64,000 nucleotides of DNA from Opitutaceae bacterium (GCA_027482185.1 JAIXWF010000008.1:1-64000), one strand, 5' to 3'. Counted from the stretch's first letter, positions 24,858 to 33,699 are shown. Notes: generated by a model from the letters alone, not told the origin. Translations and numbers: made by a program.

Positions 24858-25910
24858 TCAACCCTGCCCCGAAAACGGCATCCCTGTCCCCGGCAGCAGG
24901 CCGAGGCCGGGGCGGTCGGGGAGCGTGATGCGGCCGTCCTCGATCGTGGCGCCGAGGAAGCAGTCGTTTTTGATCAGGACGGCGCCGTCGAGGTCGGCCC
25001 AGTCGACGCGGGGCGAGAGTTGGGCGGCGGCGGAAATCGCGCAGGAGGTTTCCGTCATGCAGCCGAGCATGACCTTCAGCCCGAGGGCGCGGGCGAGCGT
25101 GACCATGCGTTCGGCTTCGCGAAGGCCCGTGCACTTCATGAGCTTGATGTTGATGCCGTGGAACACGCCGACGGCTTTCGCGACGTCGGGCAGGCGCTGC
25201 ACGCTTTCGTCGGCGATGAGCGGCAAGGGGCTGCGCTCGCGGAGCCAAGCGGTGTCGTCGGGTTGTTCCTTCGGCATCGGCTGCTCGATGAACTCCACGT
25301 TGCGGCCGGCGAGCCACTCGATCATGCGCAGGGCGGCCTCGCGGTCGCGCCAGCCCTGGTTGGCGTCGACGGTGATGGGCTTGTCGGTCTCGGCGCGGAT
25401 GGCGTCGATCATCATGCGGTCGGTGGCGGCGTCGCGGCCGAGCTTCACTTTGATGATTTTGTAGGGGGCGGCCTCGCGGGTTTTCTCGCGCACGACGGGC
25501 TCGGTATCGATGCCGATGGTGTAGGACGTGACGGGCGCCTTGGCGGGATCGAGGCCCCAGATGCGGTACCACGGGGCGCCGAGTTTTTTGCCGATCCAAT
25601 CGTGGAGGGCGAGGTCGACGGCGGCCTTGGCGGCGGTGTTGCCGGGGGCGAGGGCGTCGATCGCGGGCAAGATCTCCTCGCGCTGAAACGGGTCGCGCAC
25701 GGTAGCGAGGAAGTCGGCGGCCCGCGCGTGGAACGCGGCCGCGCTCGCCTGCGATTCGCCGAGGTAGGGCGGCATCGCGGCCTCGCCGTAGCCGACGACG
25801 CCCTCGTGCTCCAGCGCCACGAGCGTGGCCGGCGTGGACGTGCGCGAATTCGAAGCGATGCCGAAGGCGTGGCGGAGTTCGAGGGTGTAGGGGGCGGAGC
25901 GCAGACGCAT
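24858..25910 (-). CDS. Dipeptide epimerase (enolase superfamily, AEE-like)
   Basis: The 350-aa protein has all enolase-superfamily landmarks of the muconate-lactonizing group: K154-x-K156 in IIKVKLG, metal ligands D182 (VDANQGW), E209 (FIEQP) and D234 (ADES), and K256 (NIKLMKCTG). The GCMTETSCAISAAAQL and DWADLDGAVLIKND segments are typical of L-Ala-D/L-Glu and related dipeptide epimerases. Such enzymes serve murein-peptide recycling or peptide catabolism. Dipeptide specificity cannot be read from the sequence alone. A heptamer spacer separates its start from the divergent 26127 gene. Confidence 0.9.
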   Translation of the reverse strand: MRLRSAPYTLELRHAFGIASNSRTSTPATLVALEHEGVVGYGEAAMPPYLGESQASAAAFHARAADFLATVRDPFQREEILPAIDALAPGNTAAKAAVDLALHDWIGKKLGAPWYRIWGLDPAKAPVTSYTIGIDTEPVVREKTREAAPYKIIKVKLGRDAATDRMMIDAIRAETDKPITVDANQGWRDREAALRMIEWLAGRNVEFIEQPMPKEQPDDTAWLRERSPLPLIADESVQRLPDVAKAVGVFHGINIKLMKCTGLREAERMVTLARALGLKVMLGCMTETSCAISAAAQLSPRVDWADLDGAVLIKNDCFLGATIEDGRITLPDRPGLGLLPGTGMPFSGQG

Positions 25911-25917
25911 TATATAT

Positions 25918-26125
25918 GGGGAGTTCGGAGTTTGGGGTTTGGGGTTCGGAGTTTGGAGCGAAAGGCGGGGTTGGTTTTGGGTTTTGGGTTCTGCGTTTTG
26001 GGTTTTGTGGTGCGGGGACGCTGGGGATAGGCGCGGCGGGAGACAAGGGCGCGGACGCGGAGCGATCTTCCGATCTTCCCAATTTCTTCCTTCTTCTTTC
26101 CCTCCGTTTCTTCTTTTTCTTCCGG
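25918..26125. repeat. Heptamer-word divergent spacer (GTTTGGG/TTTTGGG)
   Basis: GTTCGGA, GTTTGGG, GTTTTGG/GTTCTGC and later pyrimidine-rich TTCTTCC/TTTCTTC words fill the entire 216-bp divergent spacer between the dipeptide epimerase and the small membrane protein. Promoters for both must be in or next to the repeats. Confidence 0.85.
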
Positions 26126-26126
26126 C

Positions 26127-26456
26127 ATGGCCGAGGCGCCGAGATCACCCCGTCGGGACGGTGCCGCGAAACCGCCGGGCGCGGCGGACCGTTTGCCAAC
26201 GAACGAGGAACTGCTCCACGAACTCCGCAAACACGGGGCGCCGCCTCCGCCGCCGGTGGCGTTGCGGGCGGTCAGCCGGCGGACCCGCGATTTCCTGCTG
26301 GTGGCCGGCGCGAGCAGCATCGCGATCGCGGTTCTGTGTTTCCAATTTCTCGGCACCGCGGACCCGGCCAACGCGCTCAAACTCGCCGCGACCGGCATCG
26401 CCGTGTGCACCGGGCTGATGGCCTTCGTGTTCTACGGCGTGATGGGGCGCTACTGA
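26127..26456 (+). CDS. Small two-helix membrane protein, hypothetical
   Basis: A 109-aa protein of unknown family. A Pro/Arg-rich cytosolic N-terminus (about 1-52, including APPPPPVALRAVSRRTRD) precedes two hydrophobic helices, FLLVAGASSIAIAVLCFQFLG and LKLAATGIAVCTGLMAFVFYG, with a short loop and a basic end. Gene character is supported by the two well-formed membrane segments. It lies between heptamer spacers on both sides and converges with the 26626 gene. Confidence 0.65.
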   Translation: MAEAPRSPRRDGAAKPPGAADRLPTNEELLHELRKHGAPPPPPVALRAVSRRTRDFLLVAGASSIAIAVLCFQFLGTADPANALKLAATGIAVCTGLMAFVFYGVMGRY

Positions 26457-26486
26457 TTTCCGCGAAGCGGAAATCGGTGGCGCGGG

Positions 26487-26620
26487 TTTGGAGTTTGGAG
26501 TTGGGAACTCGCCGCGCGCGCGGCTCGAGTTTTGGGTTTTGAGTTTTGGGTTATAGGCCGGCGCGCGGCCGAACTCCGAACTACGCCGTCTCCGGTTTCC
26601 GGTCTCCCCGTTCCGGTTTT
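26487..26620. repeat. Heptamer-word spacer between convergent genes
   Basis: GTTTGGA words, then GTTTTGG/GTTTTGA words, then ACTCCGA and TCCGGTT/TCCGGTC words, all 7-bp phased, between two convergent genes. Confidence 0.82.
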
Positions 26621-26625
26621 ATCCC

Positions 26626-27924
26626 TCACGCTTTCGGCGCGAACATCGCTTCGTAGTGCGGCAGCGGGGCGAAGAGGCCGCCGCTCCGGGCGTAGTAGTC
26701 GGCGTCGAGTTCGAAGACGCCGCGCTGCGGGCGCGCCCACGGCGCGTCGGACGCGGGGTGGCGTTGGCGCAGCGTTTCCCAATTCCGGTAGTTCTGGTGG
26801 CCGTTGGTCTCGACAAGGCCGAGGCCGCCGAGGCCGGGGAAGGCGCCGAGGCGGGCGGCGACGGCCTTGTTCCACTCGACCAAGATCGGGCTCACCGTGA
26901 GGTCGGCGCAGAAACACGGCACGCCGCGTTCATGCGCGAGCTGCGCGATCTTGAGCGACATGCTGAAGGTCTTGGCGATCGGCTTCAGCGCGATGGCGGT
27001 GTAGCCCATCTGGATCCGCACGAGCGCGTCTTTGTCCGTGTGCGCGCTTTCGTCGGCGGCAAGGCGCGCGGGGATGTCGCGGACGTCGATGTCTTTTTCC
27101 TCGGGAAACGGTTCCTCGATGAGCGCGATCTGGTCGAAGGCGCCGATGGCGCGGGCGTGGTCGAGCAGGCGCAGGAGCGTGTCCTTGCTCTCGTAGCGGC
27201 CGTTGGCGTCGAAGTAGTACGGCAGTTTGCCCGAGACGGTGTGGGGCGTGCGCGCGTCGCCGATCGCGGCGTGGATGGCGCTGAGGCGGGCTTTGTCCTT
27301 CTCGAGCATCTCGGCCTGCGTGCCGGGCTGGCCGAGCTTGATCTTCATGAAGAAGTAGCCGGCGGCGACGGCGGCCTGCAGTTCCGGGATCGGAATACCG
27401 TAGGCCATGAGCGGGATGCTCGCGACGCGCGCGTGGCGCGAGGCCAGCGCGGGCCGGTAGGCGGCGGGGATGAGGTCGTCGAAGGCCGCGATGCCGTTCT
27501 CGCGCGCGTAGAGCAGCCAGGCGGCGAAATCGACGCCGACGAGGGCGTTGAGGGCGAAGGTCTCGCGCAGTCCGGCGTGGCCGGTGATTTTTTGGCCGTA
27601 GGCGTAGACCTCGTGGCGCACGCCTTCGAGCAGGTCGACGGGCGAGGTGAACGTCCGGCCCTTCAGCAGCTGCAACGCATGCTCCGTCATCGCGTACATC
27701 AGGGCGTTGCCGCCCGGCTCCGAGTGGCCGGCGAAGACGTGCGCGTCGCTCCAGAGCACGCCCTGCGAGCAGAGCCCGATGCCGCGGTGGCCGCGGTCGC
27801 TTTCGAGCAGCGCGGCCGACTGCCAGATCTCGGACATGTAGCCGCCCTTGAAACCGAAGGGGCGGACGAGGGGTTCGCGTTCGAAGTCGGACGCGACGCG
27901 GGCGATGGTGATGGAGCGGGACAC
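26626..27924 (-). CDS. Enolase-superfamily enzyme (mandelate racemase/muconate lactonizing-like), substrate unknown
   Basis: The 432-aa protein carries MKIKLG (K-x-K on the second barrel strand), YFDANGRY and IEEPFPEE metal ligands, ADESAHT as third ligand and ALKPIAKT on the sixth strand. The paired lysines match the dipeptide-epimerase/MLE chemistry rather than the His-Asp dyad of mandelate racemase. It is longer and only distantly like the neighbour at 24858. The N-terminus FGFKGGYMSEIWQSAALLES is the capping domain. Found near another enolase and a TIM-barrel isomerase, it may act in sugar-acid or peptide metabolism. Confidence 0.85.
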   Translation of the reverse strand: MSRSITIARVASDFEREPLVRPFGFKGGYMSEIWQSAALLESDRGHRGIGLCSQGVLWSDAHVFAGHSEPGGNALMYAMTEHALQLLKGRTFTSPVDLLEGVRHEVYAYGQKITGHAGLRETFALNALVGVDFAAWLLYARENGIAAFDDLIPAAYRPALASRHARVASIPLMAYGIPIPELQAAVAAGYFFMKIKLGQPGTQAEMLEKDKARLSAIHAAIGDARTPHTVSGKLPYYFDANGRYESKDTLLRLLDHARAIGAFDQIALIEEPFPEEKDIDVRDIPARLAADESAHTDKDALVRIQMGYTAIALKPIAKTFSMSLKIAQLAHERGVPCFCADLTVSPILVEWNKAVAARLGAFPGLGGLGLVETNGHQNYRNWETLRQRHPASDAPWARPQRGVFELDADYYARSGGLFAPLPHYEAMFAPKA

Positions 27925-27944
27925 GGCGGTGGGTGGAAAGGGGG

Positions 27945-28026
27945 CGGTAAGCGGTAAGCTCTAAGCTGAAAGCTCCAAGCTCAAGGTCGGCGGCTGTTTC
28001 CGGGCTTACCGCTTACCGCTTCGAGC
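27945..28026. repeat. Heptamer-word spacer (TAAGCTC/TTACCGC)
   Basis: GGTAAGC, TCTAAGC, CTGAAAG-type words on one side and TTACCGC/TTCGAGC words on the other form a weak inverted arrangement with 7-bp phasing, upstream of the enolase-like gene (minus strand) and directly after the isomerase stop. Confidence 0.7.
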
Positions 28027-29022
28027 TTACAGCTTCCCGACCAGGCCGTGTTTCACGAGATGCACCTGCGTCGCGGCGAGGTCTTTCTTCATCGCGGCGA
28101 GGAAGAGGGCGCGTTTCTCGGCGGGCTCCAGTTTGCGCGGATCGCGTTCGAAGGGCGGGTATTCGAAATGGAAGGACACGGGGCCGCCGACGCCGAGCTC
28201 GCGGACGAGTTTGAAATACGCGTCGAAGGGCACGATGCCCTCGCCGATCGGCGTGTTTTCGATCACGGCCTTGCCGGGCGATTGGCCCCAGCGGAAATCC
28301 TTCAGGTCGATGCTGCCGATCCAGGGGGCGAGGAGCTTGAGCGGCAGCGACCACGAGAGGCCGCCCTCGGCGACGGCGTGGCGGATGTCGTACTGCACGC
28401 CGAAATGGCGCGGATCGAATTCGCGGACGAGCTCGTACAAATCCCAGATCGCGGAGCCGACGCGTGCGCCGGAGTGGTTCTGGATGCCGCCGTGCAGGCC
28501 GAGCGAGGCGTTGAGGTCGGCCAGTTGCTTCAGGCCGGGCTTGAGGCGCTGCAGGCTTTCCCAGACGCCGAGCTTGGCGTCGTAGTTGTAGTTGCCGAGG
28601 CGGTACGCCTTGACGCCTTGGTCGGCGGCGACGCGCAGCACCGTGTCGGCGTGCGGCGAGGAAACCGCGGTGATGTCGGTCGTGATGAGCTGGACGACCA
28701 GCCCGGCCTTCTTCGCGGCGGCGACGGCGAGGGGCAGGTCGCGTTTCACGTTTTCCGGCAGCACATGGCCGCCGGCGCGGACGGAGAGGTCGAGCCCGGC
28801 GAAACCGGCCTCGGCGACGAGTGCGGCGGTTTCGTCGTAGGACATCCACTGCAGCGGCTTGGTGAAAACGTGCAGCGGGCCGTACTTGCGGGCGCCGGCG
28901 GGGGCCGACACGGCGGCCTTGGCGGCGGGAGCGGAAGCCGCGCGGGCGGCGAGCGGCGCGGCCACGGCGGCGGCGCCGAGCAGGGAAACGAAATCGCGGC
29001 GGGAAACGGGCGGGGTCTTCAT
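28027..29022 (-). CDS. Tat-exported sugar phosphate isomerase/epimerase-like TIM-barrel protein
   Basis: The 331-aa product begins with a Tat signal (SRRDFVSLLGAAAVAAPLAARA). The barrel belongs to the AP-endonuclease-2/xylose-isomerase-like group: AGFAGLDLSVRAGGHVLPENV, YRLGNYNYDAKLGVWESLQ, LHGGIQNHSGARVG, FGVQYDIRHAVAEG, WIGSIDLKDFRW and VSFHFEYP carry the metal-binding acidic and His residues. Tat export implies cofactor loading in the cytosol and periplasmic action. Such proteins are common in Verrucomicrobiota and Planctomycetes. It follows the TonB_C protein by 14 bp on the same strand, so the two may be one transcript. Confidence 0.88.
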   Translation of the reverse strand: MKTPPVSRRDFVSLLGAAAVAAPLAARAASAPAAKAAVSAPAGARKYGPLHVFTKPLQWMSYDETAALVAEAGFAGLDLSVRAGGHVLPENVKRDLPLAVAAAKKAGLVVQLITTDITAVSSPHADTVLRVAADQGVKAYRLGNYNYDAKLGVWESLQRLKPGLKQLADLNASLGLHGGIQNHSGARVGSAIWDLYELVREFDPRHFGVQYDIRHAVAEGGLSWSLPLKLLAPWIGSIDLKDFRWGQSPGKAVIENTPIGEGIVPFDAYFKLVRELGVGGPVSFHFEYPPFERDPRKLEPAEKRALFLAAMKKDLAATQVHLVKHGLVGKL

Positions 29023-29036
29023 GGGCGGGAGGAAGG

Positions 29037-30734
29037 TTAGCGGTTGCCGGGGCCTTCGGCCACGGTGAAAGCGATGGGAACGCGGATCCGGGTGACGACG
29101 GGGCGGCCGCCGACGGTCGGGGGCTCGAAACGCCAGCCGGCGACGCTGACAACGCCGGCTTCGCCGAAGGATTCGTTGGGCGCCGACACCACGCGCGGCA
29201 GGCGGGCGCGGCCCTGTTCGTCGATCAGGAATTCGATCAGGGCGACGTTGTCGCCGGCCGCAGGCTCGCCGCCGTTCAAAGGGAAGCGCGGCGGCCGCCG
29301 CGAGCGCGGGGTGACCGGGCGGTCGAGCTGCGTCGAAGACACGATCTTCTCGGGCCGTTTCTTCTCCAGCTCGACGAGCCGGACGTCGTCGTCCGACACC
29401 ATCTGGAGCGCCGGGTCGGAGCTGAACTCCTGGCGGAACGACGCGATCGACGGCGACGGCTTCCCGCCTTTGACGGCGGGGACGAAGGTGAAGTGCTCGA
29501 TGGCGGCGACCAAGGCGGCGCCGAACTCCGGCGCGCTGGCCTCCGCGACGGTGGCCTGGGCGACGCGGCCGCTCGGGCCGACGATGTAGGTGACAATCGC
29601 GTGGCCCTTTCGGCCGGCGCGGAGCGCCTCGTAGGGATAGACGGCGCGGACGATGCCGGTGATTTTGGGCGGCACGTCGTAGCGCAGCGCTTCCGGCAAC
29701 TTGGAAAGGTCGGCCTTGCGCACGACCTCGAGACCGTCGCTGCCGCCGTTGAAGACCTCGTCGAGCACGAAGATGATCGGCACCTGCATATGCGTCGGCA
29801 CGGGGCGGTCGCCGACCTTGCCCGGCTCGAACCGCCACTGGTGGACCGCCTCGATGGCGGCATCGTCGAAGGAGGGATTGGACGACCGCGCGACGAACGC
29901 GTTGCGCACCCGGCCCTCGATATCGACGACGAAATCCACGAGCACTTCGCCGCGCTGCCCGCTGGCCCGCATGAGGAACGGATAGTCGGGCCGCTTCTGG
30001 AAGACGACCTTCGGCGTCGTGGCCTTGCCGCCGGCCGGCACGTTGGGCCACGTCAGCACAAACGGCACTTTAAGCGTCGCCTCCGCCGGCTCGCCGCCGC
30101 GGCGCGCGGGGGCGAAGCGCCAGTTTTTCGCCGCGATCGAAATTTCGGCGGCATGAGCCTCCGGCGCGCCTTTGATGCCGGCCACGGTGCCGTCGGCGGC
30201 GACGGTCACTTCGGTCCACACCACTTCGTCGGGAATGCGGTCGGTCGGTTTGCGGCCGCGCGGCCACTTCAGGCGGACAGGCGCCGCCTCGAGCAACCGC
30301 GGCGCGGCGTCGGGACCTTCCGCCGCGGGTCCGGCGGGATGGAAAATCAGCGCGGTGGTGACGGCGGCGTTGACCCCCTTGCCGGCGCGACGGCCGGGGG
30401 AGAAACGGAACAGGCCGGAGTTTTCGTCGACGAGCCGTTCCAGCGCGGGCGTGCTGGCATACCGCTGCGTGCCCAGCAGGCGGCCCTTGGGATCGAGGAC
30501 GACATCGAGCACGACATAGTGCACGTCGCCCAGCGCGCGGACGGAATCGGTGAGGGCAGGGCGCGGCGCGGACGACCATGCCGGCAACTGGTCGGGCGGG
30601 TCGAAGGGGTTGGTCCACGCCAACGGGGAAAAGCCCAGGGACTGGGCCGACGCGACGGCGGGCAGAAAGGCCAGCGCCAAGGCGACGGCCCGGAATCGGG
30701 GCGGGGTAAATGCGGCGACTCGCATCGCCGCCAA
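29037..30734 (-). CDS. Exported protein with about five TonB C-terminal-like modules
   Basis: A 565-aa protein with a signal peptide (cleaved near residue 30) but no Pro-rich TonB stalk. It contains serial TonB_C-like units, recognised by V-x-G-R/x...A...P-x-F-x-x-A-A...W-R-F-x-P/F-V-P-A-x-x-G-G-x-P: LDVVLDPKGRLLGTQRYAS, VWTEVTVAADGTVAGIKG, VLVDFVVDIEGRVRNAFVA, HAIVTYIVGPSGRVAQATV and LIEFLIDEQGRARLPRVVS. True TonB has one such unit; repeating it suggests a periplasmic protein with several binding surfaces. Start could also be ATG 30725. The frame below reads into the isomerase gene after 14 bp. Confidence 0.78.
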   Translation of the reverse strand: MAAMRVAAFTPPRFRAVALALAFLPAVASAQSLGFSPLAWTNPFDPPDQLPAWSSAPRPALTDSVRALGDVHYVVLDVVLDPKGRLLGTQRYASTPALERLVDENSGLFRFSPGRRAGKGVNAAVTTALIFHPAGPAAEGPDAAPRLLEAAPVRLKWPRGRKPTDRIPDEVVWTEVTVAADGTVAGIKGAPEAHAAEISIAAKNWRFAPARRGGEPAEATLKVPFVLTWPNVPAGGKATTPKVVFQKRPDYPFLMRASGQRGEVLVDFVVDIEGRVRNAFVARSSNPSFDDAAIEAVHQWRFEPGKVGDRPVPTHMQVPIIFVLDEVFNGGSDGLEVVRKADLSKLPEALRYDVPPKITGIVRAVYPYEALRAGRKGHAIVTYIVGPSGRVAQATVAEASAPEFGAALVAAIEHFTFVPAVKGGKPSPSIASFRQEFSSDPALQMVSDDDVRLVELEKKRPEKIVSSTQLDRPVTPRSRRPPRFPLNGGEPAAGDNVALIEFLIDEQGRARLPRVVSAPNESFGEAGVVSVAGWRFEPPTVGGRPVVTRIRVPIAFTVAEGPGNR

Positions 30735-30807
30735 GCTGCACGCGGCGGCGGCACCGTCACGCCGAATCCATTGGCAACGCGGGCAATTCCGCCGCCCGCC
30801 GCCGCGC

Positions 30808-31260
30808 TCAGCCGCGGCCGCCGCGGAGCAGCACGAGGTGGTCGACGCCGCGGGCCTCGAACTCGCGCCAGTAGTTGTCCTCGAGGGCGTTCAGGCGTTC
30901 CTCGTCCTCCTCCGAGAGCTCCGGCGACAGCTTGGTCGGCCCGAGTTCGGCGCGGAGGTCGCGTTCGGCCAGGCGCCCGACGAGCTCGCTCCAGAAAGCA
31001 TCCTCGACGAAACGGTCCAGTTTCTCGCGCACGGGGCCTTCGGTGAGTTTCTCGGCCGGGAAGTACTGGCCGTTGACGTCGGCTTCCACGAGATCGGCGC
31101 AGCCGAAGATCTCGGCCAACTGGAACGTCTTCTGCGCGATGTCCGAATAGCGCTCCGGCATCGTGGCCGGATCGTCGGGGCGCGAGCCCGCGGCGTAGAG
31201 CCCGAGGTGCACGAGTTCGAGCAGGCGCGCGTATTCCTTTTGCGTGAACGAGACCTTCAT
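30808..31260 (-). CDS. Hypothetical cytosolic protein, 150 aa
   Basis: No named family recognised. It is acidic and mainly helical: KVSFTQKEYARLLELVHLGLYAAG, then IAQKTFQLAEIFGCADLVEAD, FVEDAFWSELVGRLAERDL and a C-terminal RGVDHLVLLRGGRG. There is no signal peptide. I have seen similar proteins annotated as hypothetical in Bacteroidetes and Verrucomicrobiota, but this is recollection. It diverges from the acyltransferase gene at 31364 with a 103-bp spacer. ATG 31260 is chosen because the upstream frame looks non-coding. Confidence 0.72.
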   Translation of the reverse strand: MKVSFTQKEYARLLELVHLGLYAAGSRPDDPATMPERYSDIAQKTFQLAEIFGCADLVEADVNGQYFPAEKLTEGPVREKLDRFVEDAFWSELVGRLAERDLRAELGPTKLSPELSEEDEERLNALEDNYWREFEARGVDHLVLLRGGRG

Positions 31261-31363
31261 CCCGCAAGCAAGGAGGCCTTCGCCGCCGCCGCGCAAGGGC
31301 GGAGTGCGGGCCGGGCCCGGGATTGACCGGCCCGGGCGAAAGCCGTGTGCTCCGCGCGTCCGC

Positions 31364-32593
31364 ATGAGCACCGCCCCTACCCCCGCCGCCGGCGCCGCTT
31401 CCTCCGGCCGGCTCGTCTCGCTCGATGCCCTCCGCGGCTTCGACATGTTTTGGATCCTCGGCGGCGACGCCGTCATGCAGATCCTCGGCGCCATGGGCGG
31501 CAACGGCCCGCTGAAATTCCTCGGCCACCAATTCGATCACAAGGCCTGGGAAGGCTATGTGTTCTACGACCTGATTTTCCCGCTCTTCGTTTTCATCGTC
31601 GGCGCGTCGATCGTCTTCTCCCTCTCGAAACTGGTGGAACGCGAGGGCCGGGCCGGCGCGCTGAAACGCGTCCTCCTGCGCGGCGCCCTCCTCTACGCCG
31701 TGGGCCTGTTCTACAGCGGCGGCGTGTCCACGCTGTGGCCCGACATCCGCCTGCTCGGCGTGCTGCCGCGCATCGCCCTGGCCTACACCGGCGCGGGCCT
31801 GCTTTTCTGTTTCTTCAAGCCCAAGGCGCTCGCCGGCATCACGGCGGCGATCCTCGTCGGCTACTGGGCGCTGCTCACCTTTGTGCCGATCCGCGACGTG
31901 CAGATCGAGCGCGACGCCGTCCCGCGCGCCCTCGGCGTCGCCAAGCCCACGCTCGCCCAGGCGCAGGCCCTCTACGAAGGCACGACCGCCCGCGTGACCG
32001 GCGGCTACGAGCCGGGCCGCAACCTCGCGAACCACCTCGACTTCCTCTATCTGCCCGGCCGCCGCTACGACACCTACTACGATCCCGAGGGACTCCTCAG
32101 CACGCTGCCCGCCATCGCCACCTGCCTGCTCGGCGTCTTTGCCGGCCTGCTGCTCAAACGTACGGATCTCGACGAACGGAAAAAACTGCTGGGGCTTGTT
32201 GCCGCGGGCGTCGCCGGCGTCGCGCTCGGCCACCTCTGGGGCCTGCAGTTTCCGATCATCAAGAAGATCTGGACCTCGTCGTACGTGCTCGTGGCGGCCG
32301 GCTGGAGTTTCCTGCTGCTGGCGGCGTTCTACTGGGCCGTGGACGTCCGCAGATGGCGCGGCTGGTGCATTCCCTTCATCTGGGTCGGCATGAACGCCAT
32401 CACCCTCTACGTGGCCTCGAACCTCCTCGGCTACCGCCGCGTCGCGGCCCGCCTCGCCGGCGGCGATGTGAAGGCCTTTCTCGACGGCCTCGCGCCGCGT
32501 CTCGGCGACCTCGGCGTCGCGGTCGTCGGCGTGCTGCTCATGCTGTGGCTCGCGCGCTTCCTGTACCAACGGCAGATCTTCCTCCGCCTGTGA
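31364..32593 (+). CDS. NagX/HGSNAT-like membrane acyltransferase (DUF5009)
   Basis: The 409-aa protein has about ten membrane helices and the family opening RLVSLDALRGFDMFWILGG, followed by GHQFDHKAWEGYVFYDLIFPLFVFIVGAS, as in bacterial relatives of heparan-alpha-glucosaminide N-acetyltransferase. The family moves acetyl groups onto amino sugars across the membrane. The next gene begins inside the stop (GTGA). Substrate in this bacterium is unknown, but glycan-related genes around it fit amino-sugar use. Confidence 0.87.
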   Translation: MSTAPTPAAGAASSGRLVSLDALRGFDMFWILGGDAVMQILGAMGGNGPLKFLGHQFDHKAWEGYVFYDLIFPLFVFIVGASIVFSLSKLVEREGRAGALKRVLLRGALLYAVGLFYSGGVSTLWPDIRLLGVLPRIALAYTGAGLLFCFFKPKALAGITAAILVGYWALLTFVPIRDVQIERDAVPRALGVAKPTLAQAQALYEGTTARVTGGYEPGRNLANHLDFLYLPGRRYDTYYDPEGLLSTLPAIATCLLGVFAGLLLKRTDLDERKKLLGLVAAGVAGVALGHLWGLQFPIIKKIWTSSYVLVAAGWSFLLLAAFYWAVDVRRWRGWCIPFIWVGMNAITLYVASNLLGYRRVAARLAGGDVKAFLDGLAPRLGDLGVAVVGVLLMLWLARFLYQRQIFLRL

Positions 32594-33561
32594 GCCGCCG
32601 GTCCGCGCCGGCGTATCCGGGATTCCGATGCTTCTTCGCCGTCGCCGCGGCCCTGGCCGCCGCGGGCGCCGTCCGCGCCGCCGACGCGCCGGTCTTCGCC
32701 CCGCACCCGACGATGCTGGTGGCGGAATGGAAAAAGGAACGCGTGCCCGTGGTCGGCGCCGTCTCGACCGACCCGATCGTCCGCCGCAACGGCAAGGAAG
32801 AGCGGCTGCGGCACGACCCCGTGTACTTTGCGGAACGCGCGCCGTACTACGGGCCGGGAAAAATCGTTTTCGAAGCCGTCGGCTTCGGCGGCGTATTCTG
32901 GCGGGGAGCCGAAGGCGGCGGGATCCACCCCGATCCCGACCGGGAGCCGGTCAACGGCGTCGCCACCTACATCGCCAAACTCAGGCCCGACACGACCCTC
33001 AAAGGCGCCTTCCTGGCAATCGTGGTCTGCAACGCCCGTCTGCTGGATGCGAACGCGCCCGAGCAGGAATCCCAGATCATCGTGCGGGCCCTGCCCGACT
33101 TGCCGGCCGGCATGACCACGGAAGTGAAGCTGGATACGCAGTTGCCGACCCGACGGGGAAAGTTCGAATACCTGTCGCTGATCTTTGCCCCCGGCGGCGC
33201 CGAGATCGAAAGCAACCTGTCCGACCGTGCGGCCCGCTATTTCGCCGCCGTCGAACGCGCGCAACTTGCCGTCGTGCTGGCGGCCTATCTGAAACGGAAT
33301 GCCTCGGCCAACGCCGCCGTGCAACCCGTCCTGCGCATCCAACCGCTGCTGCCCGCTCCCGCCGCCCTCGCGGGCAAGACCGTCACCGCCACCCTCACGA
33401 TCAACGCCGACGGCACCACCGAAGATATCGCGCTGCCCGACGACCTGGACCCCGTGAATGCCCCGGCCCTGCGCGCCGCGTTGGCCGGCTGGCTATTCTT
33501 GCCCAAGCTCGAAAACGGCACGCCCGTCCCCGTGCGCCTCGCGATCCCGTTCAAGTTCTGA
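32590..33561 (+). CDS. Secreted hypothetical protein with C-terminal TonB_C-like segment
   Basis: The 323-aa product uses a GTG start overlapping the acyltransferase stop (GTGA), so it is translationally coupled. A signal peptide (RCFFAVAAALAAAGAVRA) is followed by a region of unknown fold (DAPVFAPHPTMLVAEWKKERVPVV...). The C-terminus TATLTINADGTTEDIALPDDLD...WLFLPKLENGTPVPVRLAIP resembles one TonB_C-like unit as in the protein at 29037. No ATG in this frame gives a signal peptide. Confidence 0.78.
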   Translation: MSRRSAPAYPGFRCFFAVAAALAAAGAVRAADAPVFAPHPTMLVAEWKKERVPVVGAVSTDPIVRRNGKEERLRHDPVYFAERAPYYGPGKIVFEAVGFGGVFWRGAEGGGIHPDPDREPVNGVATYIAKLRPDTTLKGAFLAIVVCNARLLDANAPEQESQIIVRALPDLPAGMTTEVKLDTQLPTRRGKFEYLSLIFAPGGAEIESNLSDRAARYFAAVERAQLAVVLAAYLKRNASANAAVQPVLRIQPLLPAPAALAGKTVTATLTINADGTTEDIALPDDLDPVNAPALRAALAGWLFLPKLENGTPVPVRLAIPFKF

Positions 33562-33588
33562 TCAGCGCCGCACGGCTCCGCCGGCGGA

Positions 33589-33690
33589 GTTCGGAGTTCG
33601 GAGTTCGGAGTTCGGAGTTCGGAGTTCGGAGTTCGGAGTTCGGAGTTCGCAGTCGAGTCTCCGGTTTCCGGTTTCCCAATTCCGGTTTTC
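33589..33690. repeat. Heptamer array (GTTCGGA)8 with degenerate tail
   Basis: Eight perfect GTTCGGA copies (33589-33644) then GTCTCCG/GTTTCCG/TTTCCCA-type words to about 33690. It fills the space between two convergent stop codons (33561 and 33700). It is the reverse-complement word of the array at 1-91. Confidence 0.95.
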
Positions 33691-33699
33691 CTCACGCGC

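Noticed and set aside
29023-30051. Upstream extension of the TIM-barrel isomerase frame
   Set aside because: It is a shadow of the TonB_C-module gene; the Tat signal at 29022 sets the true start.
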